Translations under genes and position numbers: made by a program
Assembly (NCBI RefSeq): GCF_900187395.1
Contig: NZ_FYEZ01000001.1
Span: 992,001-1,056,000 of the forward strand
DNA from: Kytococcus aerolatus
Lineage (GTDB): Bacteria > Actinomycetota > Actinomycetes > Actinomycetales > Dermatophilaceae
DNA: 64,000 nucleotides
Reading direction: 5' to 3'
Shown here: in pieces, positions 34,072 through 43,600 of the stretch
Numbering within the stretch: the first letter of the stretch is position 1
How the letters are laid out: the number at the start of each line of letters is the position of its first letter
The notes under the pieces: generated by a model
Database searches by the model: none
What the model was told of the DNA's origin: nothing
The model's input: the letters and a program-made list of their open reading frames with translations, nothing else

Positions 34072-34824
34072 TCAACGGGCGGCCCCGGAGCGCTGGCGGG
34101 CGCCCGGTGCCCGGCGCGGCGCGCGGCGCCCCGCCCGACGCCCGGCGCTGCGGGCAGGCAGCGGACGGGCCACCTCACGACGGGCGCCCGACCGGGCCGG
34201 GCCACGCCGGGAGGGCACACGCGCCCGCCCCGCGGAGGCACGACCGGACCGGGAGGCCTCCGCCGCACCGCGCCGCACGGAGGTGATGCGCAGGCCAGCA
34301 CCGCGCAGCTCCTGCTCCGCGCACCAGCGCGACCAGGCCACGGAGGCCGCCACGGCCACCACGCAGGCCAGCACCCAGAACCACGAGATCGCACCGGCCA
34401 CGGCACCGATCGTGCTCACCAGCAGACCCAGCGCGCTGGCCAGGATGAGGCCGGCCCGCACAGACCGCTCGCGCAGCTGCTCCCCCACCGACCCCAGCGC
34501 GAAGAGCTCGGTGCGGCGCTCCGCCAGGGCCTGCCGCTCGGCCTCCCGACGCCGCGCGTCGGCCACGCTCTGCGGGTCGCGACGGGCCTTCACGGTGACC
34601 GTGGGGGCGGAGGCGGCGGTGGGCTGCACGCGGCGGGACGGGCCGCGGTCCAGGTTCACCGGGTCGGGGATGTTCACGGTCTTCTCGAGGGCCTCCATGG
34701 CATCGAGGAAGGCGTCCATGGACTTCACCGTCTGCACGTGCTCCCGGCGGCGCCACCACCACTGCAGGCCGAAGCCGATCCAGAGGACGACGACGAGCAC
34801 GAGGACCAGGACGCTGGGCGGCAT
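34072..34824 (-). CDS. Membrane protein, probable SepX/GlpR-type divisome factor
   Basis: 250 residues. An N-terminal helix (VLVLVLVVVLWIGFGLQWWW) is followed by a cytosolic segment with SMDAFLDAMEALEKT, two further helices at about 125-170, and a C-terminal tail of 80 very Arg/Ala-rich residues. This layout and the position next to a RimJ-like acetyltransferase and galU correspond to Rv0996 in mycobacteria and to SepX/GlpR of Streptomyces and Corynebacterium, which bind septation proteins. The sequence is divergent, so the assignment rests partly on synteny. The ATG follows TAGACT by six bases, thus probably leaderless. Confidence 0.62.
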   Translation of the reverse strand: MPPSVLVLVLVVVLWIGFGLQWWWRRREHVQTVKSMDAFLDAMEALEKTVNIPDPVNLDRGPSRRVQPTAASAPTVTVKARRDPQSVADARRREAERQALAERRTELFALGSVGEQLRERSVRAGLILASALGLLVSTIGAVAGAISWFWVLACVVAVAASVAWSRWCAEQELRGAGLRITSVRRGAAEASRSGRASAGRARVPSRRGPARSGARREVARPLPARSAGRRAGRRAPRRAPGARQRSGAAR

Positions 34825-34830
34825 GCTCGG

Positions 34831-34836
34831 AGTCTA
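34831..34836 (-). promoter_or_regulatory. -10 box TAGACT, leaderless start
   Basis: Reverse-strand TAGACT, six bases, then the ATG at 34824. Confidence 0.6.
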
Positions 34837-34916
34837 GAAATACACCGGTGTGATTCGTCGCTGAACACGCCCACGGCGACGCTTTCGCCGACGCCGGCTC
34901 GCCCCCTCGGCCTGGT

Positions 34917-35537
34917 TCAGCCGCCGCCACCCCGGCCGGGAGCCGGCAGGGGCCACTCCGGCGCGGTGACGGCGTGCACGAGGTGGTCCCGCCACCGACC
35001 GTCGACAAAGACCGCCGCCCGCCGGACCCCCTCCTCCCGCAGCCCCAGCGCGGCCGCGAGCGCCAGCCCGGCCGGGTTGTCCACCGAGACGGCGACCTCC
35101 ACCCGGTGCAGCGGCGTGCGGGTCAGGGCGTGCTCCAGGGCCAGCCACAGGGCCGTCCGCCCCACCCCGCGCCCCGAGACACGGTGGTCGACCCAGTAGC
35201 CGGCCGAGCAGGACCGGTGACCGCCCCAGCGCATCGCGTCCAGGACCATCTCGCCGGCCAGCCGGCCCCGGTGCTCGACCGCCCAGCGCAGCGACTGCCC
35301 CTGCCGGGCCGCCCGCGCCGCCGAGCGCACAGTGCGCAGGAAGGCCGGCCGCACCATCGGTAGCGTGCCCAGCCCGGGGGCGTCCGGGTCGTCCACGCTG
35401 CCGGGGCGCAGGTGCTCCAGATTGTCGGCCCGCAGGTCCCGGTAGGCGGTCCAGTCCGCGCGCTGCAGGGGCCGCAACCGCACCGCCTCACCGGCGGCCG
35501 TCAGCCCCTCCGGAGCCACCGGCCACTGCAGCCGCAC
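34917..35537 (-). CDS. GNAT-family N-acetyltransferase (RimJ/RimL-like)
   Basis: 206 residues, GTG with GAGG eight bases upstream and ten bases after the galU stop. GNAT features: VRLRPLQRADWTAYRDLR beta1-alpha1, LAGEMVLDAM central strand, the acetyl-CoA loop in SGRGVGRTALWLALEHAL, then VSVDNPAGLALAAALGLREE. RimJ-type enzymes acetylate ribosomal protein N-termini or small amines. Cotranscribed with galU. Confidence 0.85.
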   Translation of the reverse strand: MRLQWPVAPEGLTAAGEAVRLRPLQRADWTAYRDLRADNLEHLRPGSVDDPDAPGLGTLPMVRPAFLRTVRSAARAARQGQSLRWAVEHRGRLAGEMVLDAMRWGGHRSCSAGYWVDHRVSGRGVGRTALWLALEHALTRTPLHRVEVAVSVDNPAGLALAAALGLREEGVRRAAVFVDGRWRDHLVHAVTAPEWPLPAPGRGGGG

Positions 35538-35547
35538 GGCCGTGACC

Positions 35548-36465
35548 TCAGCTGCGCGGGTTCTCGTCGAGGTCCTTGACGTACTCGCGCAGCCAGGCCT
35601 CGAAGTCCGCCCCGAACTCGCCGTGACGGCGACCCAGGCGGACGTTGGCCTTCAGGTAGTCCAGCCGGTCACCGGTGTCGTACCGGTTGCCGCGGAAGAC
35701 CACGCCCCACACCCCGGCACCCTCACCGGTGGCACCCGCACGCTCCTCCAGGGCGTCGGTCAGCTGGATCTCGTTGCCCCGGCCCGGGGGCAGGTCCTCG
35801 AGCACCGCGAAGATGCTCGGGTCCAGCACGTAGCGGCCGATGATGGCCAGGTTGCTCGGGGCGTCCTCCGGCGCTGGCTTCTCGACCATGCCGGTCACCT
35901 TCACCACGCCGTTCTCGTCCGGCGCGCCATCGATGGCCGCGCAGCCGTAGAGGTGCACCTGGTCCTCCGGCACCTCCATGAGCGCCACGACCGAGCCACC
36001 CCGCGCCTCCTGCACCTCGATCATCTGCTCCAGCAGGCGGTCGTCAGCACCGATGAGGTCGTCGCCCAGCAGGACGGCGAAGGGCTCGTCCCCCACGTGC
36101 GGGCGACCGCAGAGGACCGCGTGCCCCAGCCCCTTGGGCTCGCCCTGGCGGACGAAGTGGGGAGCACCCATCTCGTTGGACTTCTGGACGCGACGCAGAC
36201 GGAGGTCGTCGCCCTTCTTCTCCAGGGCCTTCTCCAGCTCCCAGTGCCGGTCGAAGTGGTCCTCCAGCGCACCCTTGTTGCGCCCGGTGATCATGACGAT
36301 GTTGCCCACCCCGGCGCGGACGGCCTCCTCCACCACGTACTGGATGGCCGGCTTGTCCACCACCGGCAGCATCTCCTTCGGGATGGCCTTGGTGGCGGGG
36401 AGGAAGCGGGTCCCCAGACCTGCCACCGGGATGACTGCCTTGCGCACGGTCGATCGGCTGTTCAT
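35548..36465 (-). CDS. galU: UTP-glucose-1-phosphate uridylyltransferase
   Basis: 305 residues from the ATG at 36465 (preceded by TACGGT). Nucleotide-binding VIPVAGLGTRFLPATKAIPK, the catalytic KEMLPVVDKPAIQYVVEE segment, PKGLGHAVLC, VLLGDDLIG, and MVEKPAPEDAPSNLAIIGRY are all present. It makes UDP-glucose for cell-envelope polysaccharides and glycolipids. Followed directly by the GNAT gene; in mycobacteria moeA1 lies between these two, but here it is absent. Confidence 0.95.
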   Translation of the reverse strand: MNSRSTVRKAVIPVAGLGTRFLPATKAIPKEMLPVVDKPAIQYVVEEAVRAGVGNIVMITGRNKGALEDHFDRHWELEKALEKKGDDLRLRRVQKSNEMGAPHFVRQGEPKGLGHAVLCGRPHVGDEPFAVLLGDDLIGADDRLLEQMIEVQEARGGSVVALMEVPEDQVHLYGCAAIDGAPDENGVVKVTGMVEKPAPEDAPSNLAIIGRYVLDPSIFAVLEDLPPGRGNEIQLTDALEERAGATGEGAGVWGVVFRGNRYDTGDRLDYLKANVRLGRRHGEFGADFEAWLREYVKDLDENPRS

Positions 36466-36471
36466 GGCCCC

Positions 36472-36477
36472 ACCGTA
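36472..36477 (-). promoter_or_regulatory. -10 box TACGGT, leaderless start of galU
   Basis: Reverse-strand TACGGT six bases before the ATG at 36465. Confidence 0.55.
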
Positions 36478-36553
36478 GGACACCTCGCCGCTCCCCGCTC
36501 TCCGCCCGTGGTCGCGCCGCACGGCGGGCGCGGGCGTCAGGAACAATGGGCCC

Positions 36554-37171
36554 ATGGCCCGCCTGACGCCCGCTGCCCCCTGGCCGGACAAGAAGAGCGC
36601 CCGGAAGGCCGTGCGCGCAGCCCGGGAGGAGTGGTCGGGATCGGGCGAACGCCCGACTGCCGCAGCCGGACTCGCCCACCACGGCCTGGCCCTCGCCGAG
36701 ACGCTGGGGGTCCGGACCGTCACCCTCTACGCCGCCTGGCCCACCGAGCCACCGACCGCCCCCCTGACCCGGGCCCTCCTGGACGCCGGGGTCCGCGTGC
36801 TCGTGCCCCTCACCCAGCCCGACCTGAGCCTGCACTGGGCTCCCGTCGAGCACTGCCCCGAGGGTGACCTGGTGGACCTCGAGGAGCTCGCCCTCGGCGC
36901 GGAGCTGCCGCCCGAGGGCGTCGCGGAGGCGGGTCTCGTCCTCACCCCCGGGCTGGCGGTCGACCGCACCGGACACCGCCTCGGACAGGGCGGCGGGTGC
37001 TACGACCGCACCCTGCCCCACCGCTCGCCCGGCACCCCCGTCGTGACGATGCTCCACCCCCACGAGCTCGTCGAGGAGGTTCCGCACGAGGCCCACGACC
37101 AGCCGGTCGACGGTGTCCTCACGGCCGACGGCGTGCGGTGGTTCGACGGTCGGGCCGGCGGCAGCCCGTGA
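36554..37171 (+). CDS. 5-formyltetrahydrofolate cyclo-ligase
   Basis: 205 residues. N-terminal KKSARKAVRAAREEW gives the ATP-binding basic patch, and the family signature HRLGQGGGCYDRTLP lies at about 140-155; PTEPPTAPLTRALLDAG is also typical. It converts 5-formyl-THF to 5,10-methenyl-THF at the cost of ATP. Divergent from galU, as in mycobacteria. Its stop overlaps the antiporter start (GTGA). Confidence 0.93.
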   Translation: MARLTPAAPWPDKKSARKAVRAAREEWSGSGERPTAAAGLAHHGLALAETLGVRTVTLYAAWPTEPPTAPLTRALLDAGVRVLVPLTQPDLSLHWAPVEHCPEGDLVDLEELALGAELPPEGVAEAGLVLTPGLAVDRTGHRLGQGGGCYDRTLPHRSPGTPVVTMLHPHELVEEVPHEAHDQPVDGVLTADGVRWFDGRAGGSP

Positions 37172-38712
37172 TCCCCGCCGGACTGACCGGACTGACGGTC
37201 GAGGAGTACCTCCCCCTGCTGGGCTTTTGGACCGCGATCCTCCTCGTGGGGGTCGCCTCGGTGCGGCTGGCCACCCGCTCCGGGCTGCCCAGCCTGCTCA
37301 TCTACCTGGCCCTGGGCGTCCTCATCGGCGAGGCCGGTCTCGGCATCACCTTCGACAGCTTCGACCTCACCCAGGTGCTCGGTTACACCGCCCTGGCCCT
37401 CATCCTCGCCGAGGGTGGCCTCACCACCCGGTGGCACGACATCCGGGGCGAGGTCCCGGCGGCCACGAGCCTTTCCACGTTGGGGGTCGCCGTCTCCGTG
37501 GCCGTCGTGGGCCTCGCCTGCCGGTTCCTGCTGGGCATGTCCTGGGAGGTCTCCTTCCTCGTCGGCGCGGTCGTGGCGAGCACCGACGCCGCCGCCGTCT
37601 TCAGCGTGCTGCGCAGCGTCCCCCTGCCCCACCGCCTCCGGGGCATGCTCGAGGCCGAGTCCGGGCTGAACGACGCCCCGGTGGTCCTGCTCGTGATCTC
37701 CCTGGCCGAGGCCACCGGGGCCGCGACAGGAGCCGGTGGCGGGCCCGGCCCGGCCCACTGGCTCTCCGTCGCCGGCCTCGCCGCCCTGAAGCTGCTGGGC
37801 GGGGTGCTGCTGGGCCTCCTCCTGGGGCGGCTGGCCGCCTGGCTCATGCCCCGCGCGGCCTCCGGCTCCTCCGGCCTCTTCGCCCTGGGGGTCCTCTCGG
37901 TCTGCCTGCTCGCCTGGGTGAGCGGGGAGCTCGCTCAGGTCAGTGGCTTCATCGCCACCTACGTGTGCGGCCTGGTCCTGGGGAACAGCCGGCTGCCCCA
38001 CCTGCACTCGGTGCGCGGCTTCGCCCAGGCCATCGGCTGGCTCGCGCAGATCATGCTCTTCGTGCTGCTGGGCCTGCTCATCTCGCCGGGCAGCCTCCAC
38101 GAGGTGCTCGTCCCCGCGCTGGTCGTCGGGGTGATCCTGCTGCTCGTGGCCCGTCCGCTCTCGGTCTTCATCGCCCTGCTGCCCTTCGGCTACCCCGTGC
38201 GCGACCAGCTCTTCCTCTCCTGGGCCGGTCTGCGCGGTGCGGTGCCCATCGTGCTCGCGACCGTCCCCCTGACCAGCGGGGCCCAGTACACCGGCTGGCT
38301 GCCGAACATGGTCTTCGTCCTGGTCGTGCTCCTCACCCTCGTCCAGGCGCCCACCCTCCCCTGGGTGGCGCGCCGCCTCGGGCTGGTGGGCGAGGGGGAG
38401 GAGCACGACCAGGTGGTGGAGCTCGACGTGGACGCCGTCCCCCTGGAGGAGCTGGACGCCCAGGTGCTGCTGGTGACGGTGGGGCCGGACTCGCAGCTGC
38501 ACGGCACGTCGGTGATGGGGCTGCGCCTGCCCGACGGGGCGAGCGTCTCCCACCTGGTCCGCGCGGGCAGCTCCTTCACCCCGCAGCCGCAGACGGTGCT
38601 GCACCACGGCGACCGGTTGCTGGTGGTCACCCGGGCGAGCCGGCGGAAGGCGGTGGAGGAGCGGCTCGCGGCCGTCAGCCAGGACGGAGGGCTCGCGGGC
38701 AGGGTGGCCTGA
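37168..38712 (+). CDS. Potassium/proton antiporter of the CPA1 family (NhaP2/CvrA-like)
   Basis: 514 residues: twelve or thirteen membrane helices (to about residue 400) with GVLIGEAGLGITF, the ion-binding STDAAAVFSVLR and LESGLND-type segment (EAESGLNDAPVVLL), followed by a cytosolic TrkA-C/RCK-C domain (QLHGTSVMGLRLPDGASVSH). This architecture is that of K+/H+ antiporters that export K+ or protect pH and volume. The GTG start overlaps the folate cyclo-ligase gene. A role beside MscL in osmotic control is plausible. Confidence 0.9.
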   Translation: MIPAGLTGLTVEEYLPLLGFWTAILLVGVASVRLATRSGLPSLLIYLALGVLIGEAGLGITFDSFDLTQVLGYTALALILAEGGLTTRWHDIRGEVPAATSLSTLGVAVSVAVVGLACRFLLGMSWEVSFLVGAVVASTDAAAVFSVLRSVPLPHRLRGMLEAESGLNDAPVVLLVISLAEATGAATGAGGGPGPAHWLSVAGLAALKLLGGVLLGLLLGRLAAWLMPRAASGSSGLFALGVLSVCLLAWVSGELAQVSGFIATYVCGLVLGNSRLPHLHSVRGFAQAIGWLAQIMLFVLLGLLISPGSLHEVLVPALVVGVILLLVARPLSVFIALLPFGYPVRDQLFLSWAGLRGAVPIVLATVPLTSGAQYTGWLPNMVFVLVVLLTLVQAPTLPWVARRLGLVGEGEEHDQVVELDVDAVPLEELDAQVLLVTVGPDSQLHGTSVMGLRLPDGASVSHLVRAGSSFTPQPQTVLHHGDRLLVVTRASRRKAVEERLAAVSQDGGLAGRVA

Positions 38713-38741
38713 GCGCGGCCGCGCAGGGCCCCGCACGGCTC

Positions 38742-38747
38742 TAGAAT
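38742..38747 (+). promoter_or_regulatory. -10 box TAGAAT, leaderless start
   Basis: TAGAAT, seven bases, then the ATG at 38755; no ribosome-binding site. Confidence 0.65.
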
Positions 38748-38754
38748 GCGCGCC

Positions 38755-38988
38755 ATGCCCACCTACTCCTATGCGTGCACGGAGTGCAGCAAAGCCTTCG
38801 ACATCGTCCAGAAGATGACCGACGACGCCCTCACCGAGTGCCCCGGCTGCCACGGTCGGCTGAAGAAGGTCTACGGCACCGTCGGTGTGACCTTCAAGGG
38901 CGAGGGCTTCTACCGCACGGACAGCCGTTCCGGTCCCCCGGCCGGCGGGTCCGAGGGTGGTTCCGGGGGCTCCTCCAGCAGCGACTGA
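38755..38988 (+). CDS. FmdB-family zinc-ribbon protein
   Basis: 77 residues. PTYSYACTECSKAFDIVQKM opens the family's CxxC zinc ribbon, closed by ECPGCHG; the C-terminal 25 residues are Gly/Ser-rich. Function is not established; the family name comes from a formamidase regulator. Position between the folate/antiporter operon and mscL is the usual actinobacterial context. Confidence 0.9.
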   Translation: MPTYSYACTECSKAFDIVQKMTDDALTECPGCHGRLKKVYGTVGVTFKGEGFYRTDSRSGPPAGGSEGGSGGSSSSD

Positions 38989-39096
38989 GGCGATCTCGGC
39001 GGCGCGGTCCGGCCCGTCCACAGCTCCCCGGCGCCTCCCGCCCCGTGGGGCGCGGCGTTCTCCATGCTGCACGGGACACCAGCTCAGGAGGTCCCG

Positions 39097-39759
39097 ATGC
39101 CGCTCTTCCGCCGTCCCCCGTCCACCCCGCGAGGGGAGACCACCGGGTCCCCGCGTGCCCGTCGCCACCGACTGCGCCGGGGACGCCGGGTCCTCGCGGT
39201 GGCCTGTGCCGTGCCGGCCATCGCGCTGACGGTACAGACGCTGGCCCCCGCGGCACCGGAGACGGTGCCGGTGGTGGTCGCCGCCGCGGACCTGCCGGCG
39301 GGGCACGCCCTCACCGAGGAGGACCTGGAAACCCTGCAGCTGCCCGCGTCGGCGGCCCGGTGGGAGAGCACCCCGCCGAGCGAGCTGGAGGGGCACACGC
39401 TGGCCACCCCCGTGGCGGCCGGGGACCCGGTGACGGCCCGGCTCGCCCTGGACCCGCCCGCCGGTCTCACCGGGAGCCGCGAGCTGGCCTTCGTCCCCGT
39501 GCTCGAGGAACCGGTCCGGCAGGCCGCGACCGCCGGTCGCCACGTGCGCATCACGAGCCGGGCCACCGGGAAGGTCGTCGTGCAGCGAGCCGTCGTCCGG
39601 GCCAGCATCGCCCCGGACCCGGACTCCGTCGACGCCGCCGGCGGGCTGTGGGTGGAGCTCACCGCACGGGAGGTCGCGGCCCTGGCCAGCGCCACCGGCC
39701 AGGGCGGGTCCGCCGGTCTGGACGGCCCCCTGGCGCTGACCCTGCTCCCCAGCGGATGA
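39097..39759 (+). CDS. SAF-domain membrane-anchored protein (CpaB-like)
   Basis: 220 residues, ATG with AGGAGG five bases upstream. A basic N-terminus (RARRHRLRRGRRV) and one membrane helix (residues 30-50) are followed by a SAF domain: VPVVVAAADLPAGHALTEED, then LEGHTLATPVAAGDPVTA. CpaB proteins work in Flp-pilus assembly, but no other pilus gene is nearby; the stand-alone actinobacterial version near fmdB and mscL has no known role. Confidence 0.85.
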   Translation: MPLFRRPPSTPRGETTGSPRARRHRLRRGRRVLAVACAVPAIALTVQTLAPAAPETVPVVVAAADLPAGHALTEEDLETLQLPASAARWESTPPSELEGHTLATPVAAGDPVTARLALDPPAGLTGSRELAFVPVLEEPVRQAATAGRHVRITSRATGKVVVQRAVVRASIAPDPDSVDAAGGLWVELTAREVAALASATGQGGSAGLDGPLALTLLPSG

Positions 39760-39910
39760 GCCGGCAGGGCCGTGGCAGAGGCGACGAGGCCCATGTGACG
39801 CATCTGGCACCGTCAATCTCCTGGAAGTGCCCCGCTCGGCACTACCGTGAGGGCGACAAGACCCCTGCCCAGGGGTCACCCCATCCCCTTCGTTCTCCAA
39901 GGAGTGACCC

Positions 39911-40288
39911 ATGCAGGGTTTCAAGGACTTCATCATGCGCGGCAACGTCGTCGAGCTGGCCGTCGCGGTCGTCATCGGTGGCGCGTTCACCGCGGTCGTC
40001 AACAAGGTCGTCGAGAGCCTCATCGACCCGATCCTCGCCGCCATCGGTGGCGCCGACGCCGCCGGTCTCGGCTTCCACCTGCGCGAGGGCAACCCGGCGA
40101 CCTTCATGGACTTCGGCGCCATCCTCACCGCGCTGATCACCTTCCTGATCACCGCCGCCGTCGTGTACTACGCCTTCGTCATGCCGATGAACAAGTTCAA
40201 CGAGCGCCGTGGCGTCGTGGCCGAGCAGACCGACTCCGAGGTCCTCGCCGAGATCCGTGACCTGCTGAAGGCCAACCGCGGCCTGTGA
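39911..40288 (+). CDS. mscL: Large-conductance mechanosensitive channel
   Basis: 125 residues. FKDFIMRGNVVELAVAVVIG is the N-terminal helix and first transmembrane segment; the second is FGAILTALITFLITAAVVYY, followed by the cytoplasmic helix ending in EIRDLLKANRG. AAGGAG lies a few bases upstream of the ATG. The channel releases solutes on hypo-osmotic shock. Confidence 0.97.
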   Translation: MQGFKDFIMRGNVVELAVAVVIGGAFTAVVNKVVESLIDPILAAIGGADAAGLGFHLREGNPATFMDFGAILTALITFLITAAVVYYAFVMPMNKFNERRGVVAEQTDSEVLAEIRDLLKANRGL

Positions 40289-40347
40289 AGCACCCGGGTC
40301 ACTGACCCCGGGGTCGACGACGACCGTTCCGGCGGCACCGTCCGACC

Positions 40348-40387
40348 CGAAGGAGCCGCCACCCCCTGCGGGGTGGCGGCTCCTTCG
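40348..40387. terminator. 18-bp hairpin between convergent mscL and the 70-residue gene
   Basis: Perfect stem 40348-40365 / 40370-40387 with a 4-base loop, followed on the + strand by only a single T-rich step. Confidence 0.85.
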
Positions 40388-40428
40388 TCGTGGCTCCCGG
40401 TGCGCTCCCGGGACGCGACCGGGGCCGG

Positions 40429-40641
40429 TCAGCCCCAGTGGGGCGGCCGGTCCTCCAGCCACTGCCGGTCCTCCGGCCCCGGCGCCCGGTCCGTCACGAC
40501 CCGGACGGGGCGCCCGGTCGCCGACGCCGCACGACCGGGCCGGGGAGCGGGCTCCTCACGGACCGCCCGCTCCTCGGCGACCGGGTTGGTGGCCGGTGCG
40601 ACGACCCGCCGGGAGCGCCGCCGGGCGGGCCCCTCGCTCAC
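40429..40641 (-). CDS. Small conserved-looking protein coupled to the DUF4011-like gene
   Basis: 70 residues, GTG overlapping the stop of the upstream 1229-residue gene (GTGA). The N-terminal 25 residues are rich in Arg, the middle is low-complexity, and the end EDRQWLEDRPPHWG is a compact Trp-rich motif I associate with small proteins in Micrococcales at this locus. No domain is recognised. The overlap implies joint synthesis with the large protein. Confidence 0.65.
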   Translation of the reverse strand: MSEGPARRRSRRVVAPATNPVAEERAVREEPAPRPGRAASATGRPVRVVTDRAPGPEDRQWLEDRPPHWG

Positions 40642-43600
40642 GCCCGCCGTCCTGCCCGCTGGGCGGCAGCCCGCAGGACGTTCGTGCGCACCCGCATGGC
40701 CTCCCGCCCCAGGTCCGCATCCAGGTCCACCGAGGAGACCCGCTCCACGACCCACCCGGCCTGCTCCAGCCGCTGCGGCCACACCCGGACGTGGGCGTCG
40801 ATCTCCAGGGGTCCCAGACCGACCGGTTCGTCGAACACCACCGCGGTGATCTCCTCCCGGTCCTGCCCGGGGGCGAGGTGCAGCAACCACCCCATGACCG
40901 GGTGACGGCTCGGCCGGACCACCAGCCCCTCGGCCCGGAGTCGCTGGACGAAACGCCGGTGCAGGGGCGGCAGGTCGGTGAGCTCCACCGACGTCCGGCC
41001 CCGCGGTGGCGCGTCGAACCAACGGGCCAGCAGGCCGCCGGCGCTCGTGGGCACGGACCGTGCGCCGCGCAGCTCCTCCCAGGTGCCCTCGGTGGCCACC
41101 AGGTGGCTCCGACGCCGCGCTCGGCGGAGCGGGAGCAGGACCTTCTCGTCGGAGCCGGGCGCCGCCACGGACTGCCCCAGCGCTCCCCCGTGGCCGTCGG
41201 CCAGGACGACCACCACGTCCGCGCTGGTCCGCCCCGCGCGGTGCCAGGGCAGCACGGTGAGCTGGCGCACGACCTCCTCGGACCACCCGTCCTCCTCCAG
41301 GCGCGCACCGAGCCAGTCGGCCCAGAACTGGGCCTGCGTGTCCGTGGGAGGGCTGACCAGGACCGACCAGACCCCGGAGGGCCGGACCAGGGTGCTGCGC
41401 ACCAGCTCCCAGACGGTCTCCGGCACGGAGGCCTGCTCCACCACCCAGAGGTCACGGTCCCCTTCGTTCGTGCCCGGCACGGCCGTCAACGGCGCCCGCC
41501 CCGGGAGGCGCGGGTCCAGGTCCGCCGAGAGCGGCCGCCACACGGCGTTCAGGGCGATGTGCGGCACACGGCGGGAGAGGGTCTCCCACGCACTCTCCCC
41601 GTGGGCCAGGCCGAGGCTGCCCCCGGGGGTGCTGGCCTGCGGCTCCAGCGGCGTCGGCAGCTCGGTGTCACCGAAGCCGACCACTGCGCGGGCCCGCGCC
41701 AGGATGCCGGCCGCGCGCGCCGTGGAGAGGCGGGTCAGGTCGTCCACGAGGGCCAGGTCCACCGAGGGCGAGGGGGGCAGCGCGGCAGCCACCACCCACG
41801 GCGAGGCGGTGACCACCGGGGTCAGCGCGCTCATCACCTCCGGCGCCCGGCGCCACCACTCGTGGAGGCCCCACGGACCCTCGCGTCGCGCCGCCTCCAG
41901 GAGGGCCATGGCCCGCCGCGAGTGCCGCAGCTCCTCCCGGCGCCGGGCGACGCCCCGGGCCACGTCCTGCCGGGCGGTGCGCTCCCCCTCGGAGCGCACC
42001 TGCTCCAGGATCTCGGCGTCCTCCTCCGCGTCCTCGCGGGGACTACTCCCCAGGTCGGCCTCCCCGGAGCGGAAATCCTCCAGCAGCGCCCGCAACCAGA
42101 TGTGCTCGACCTCCGCCGGAACCTGCTCGGCCGGCACCGCACGCCGCGAGAACTCGGTGAGCACGGCCCCGAACCCCCGGCCGTGCAGCTGCCGCCAGCG
42201 CGGCGAGACCTCGTGGAGCACCTCGGCCCGCTCCGGACGGGCGGCCAGCCGGGCCATCCGCTCCTCGAGGGCCGAGAGCTCGGTGTCCAGGAGATCGTCC
42301 CCCTCCGTGGTGCCCGAGAGATGGCCCTGGAAGTCCACCACCCGGTCGTGGACGCGGTGCACGTGCGCCAGGAGGTCGTCGAGCTCCGACCCCGGGGGAA
42401 CCGGTGACGCCGAGCCCTCCCGGCCGGGCCAGGTCTGCCAGCGGCGCAGCGCCTCGAGGGCCTGCTCCACCGCCTCGGCCGGACCACCCTGTGGCGTGGT
42501 GCCCCGCTCCTGCAGCAGCTTCCGGACCCGGCTGCGCACCCGCCCGGCCTGCAGCGTGTTCACCTGGGCCTCACCACGACCGCCGTGCGCGGCCGACCAC
42601 AGGTCGAGATCCTCGGTGAGGACCTCCTCCCCGAATCGGCGGACCGCCGTGCGCAGACCCCGGGCCAGACGCAGCAGGGGCACGGCATCGGCCACCGTGC
42701 TCGGAGCAGGCAGCCCCAGACCGGTCGCGACCTCCGCGGCATCGGAGCGCACCCTGCCCAGAGCACCCCCGGCGGACAGCCACTCGGCCGTCGCGACGAG
42801 CTCCCGCCCCTGCTCGGCGGTCTCCACCTGCACCCCGAACCACGGGTCGGCATGGCTCCGCTCCACCCAGGCACCCTGCTCGGCCAGCTCGGTGAACTCC
42901 TCCTGCAGATGGGGGAGGTCGGCGGCCGTCGTGGCGCTCAGCACGTTCTGCGGCAGCCGCGCGGTGAGACGCGGAGGGGTCGGCCCGGCGGCCAGCTCCG
43001 CCAGACGCTGGTAGACGTCGTGGATGCTCACGCCCCAGGGGTGACGCTTGGTGTGCACCATCGAGGCCCGTCCCAGGGGGCGGGCGAAGGCGGCGGCCAG
43101 GTCGGCCTGGCGGCCGTCGCCCCGGAGGGTGCCCCGGGGCGCACCCTCGCCCCCGTCCCGCACCGCCCCCGGGGAGCTCCCCATGCTCGTGGAGCCCGCC
43201 CGTCCCGACCCGGCCGGCTCCACCTCGATCCCCCCGCGCCCGGCGACGAGGAGGTCCAGCCCCGCCACGAGGGCGTCGTGCTGGTCGGCCCGCTCCTGCC
43301 GGGTCCGGGGGGCGTCCCAGACCACCGGGACCGCACCGCCCACCCAGTTGTCGATGACGGCCGCGACCTCCTGCCGGACCGTGCGGTCCGCGGCGCCCAC
43401 GAGGACGGTGCGCCCCTGGGACAGCGCGTCGGCGACCAGGGCCGAGCGCAGGCTGGTGCGTCCCGTCCCCGGCCGGGCCTCGACGAGGAGGTCCTGTCCG
43501 GCGGCCACCAGGTCGACCACCCGCAGCTGCGTGGCGTCCAGGGTGCAGACCATCGGCCTGCTCACACCGGCCCGCGCCGGGAGGTTCGGGGCGACCGGGT

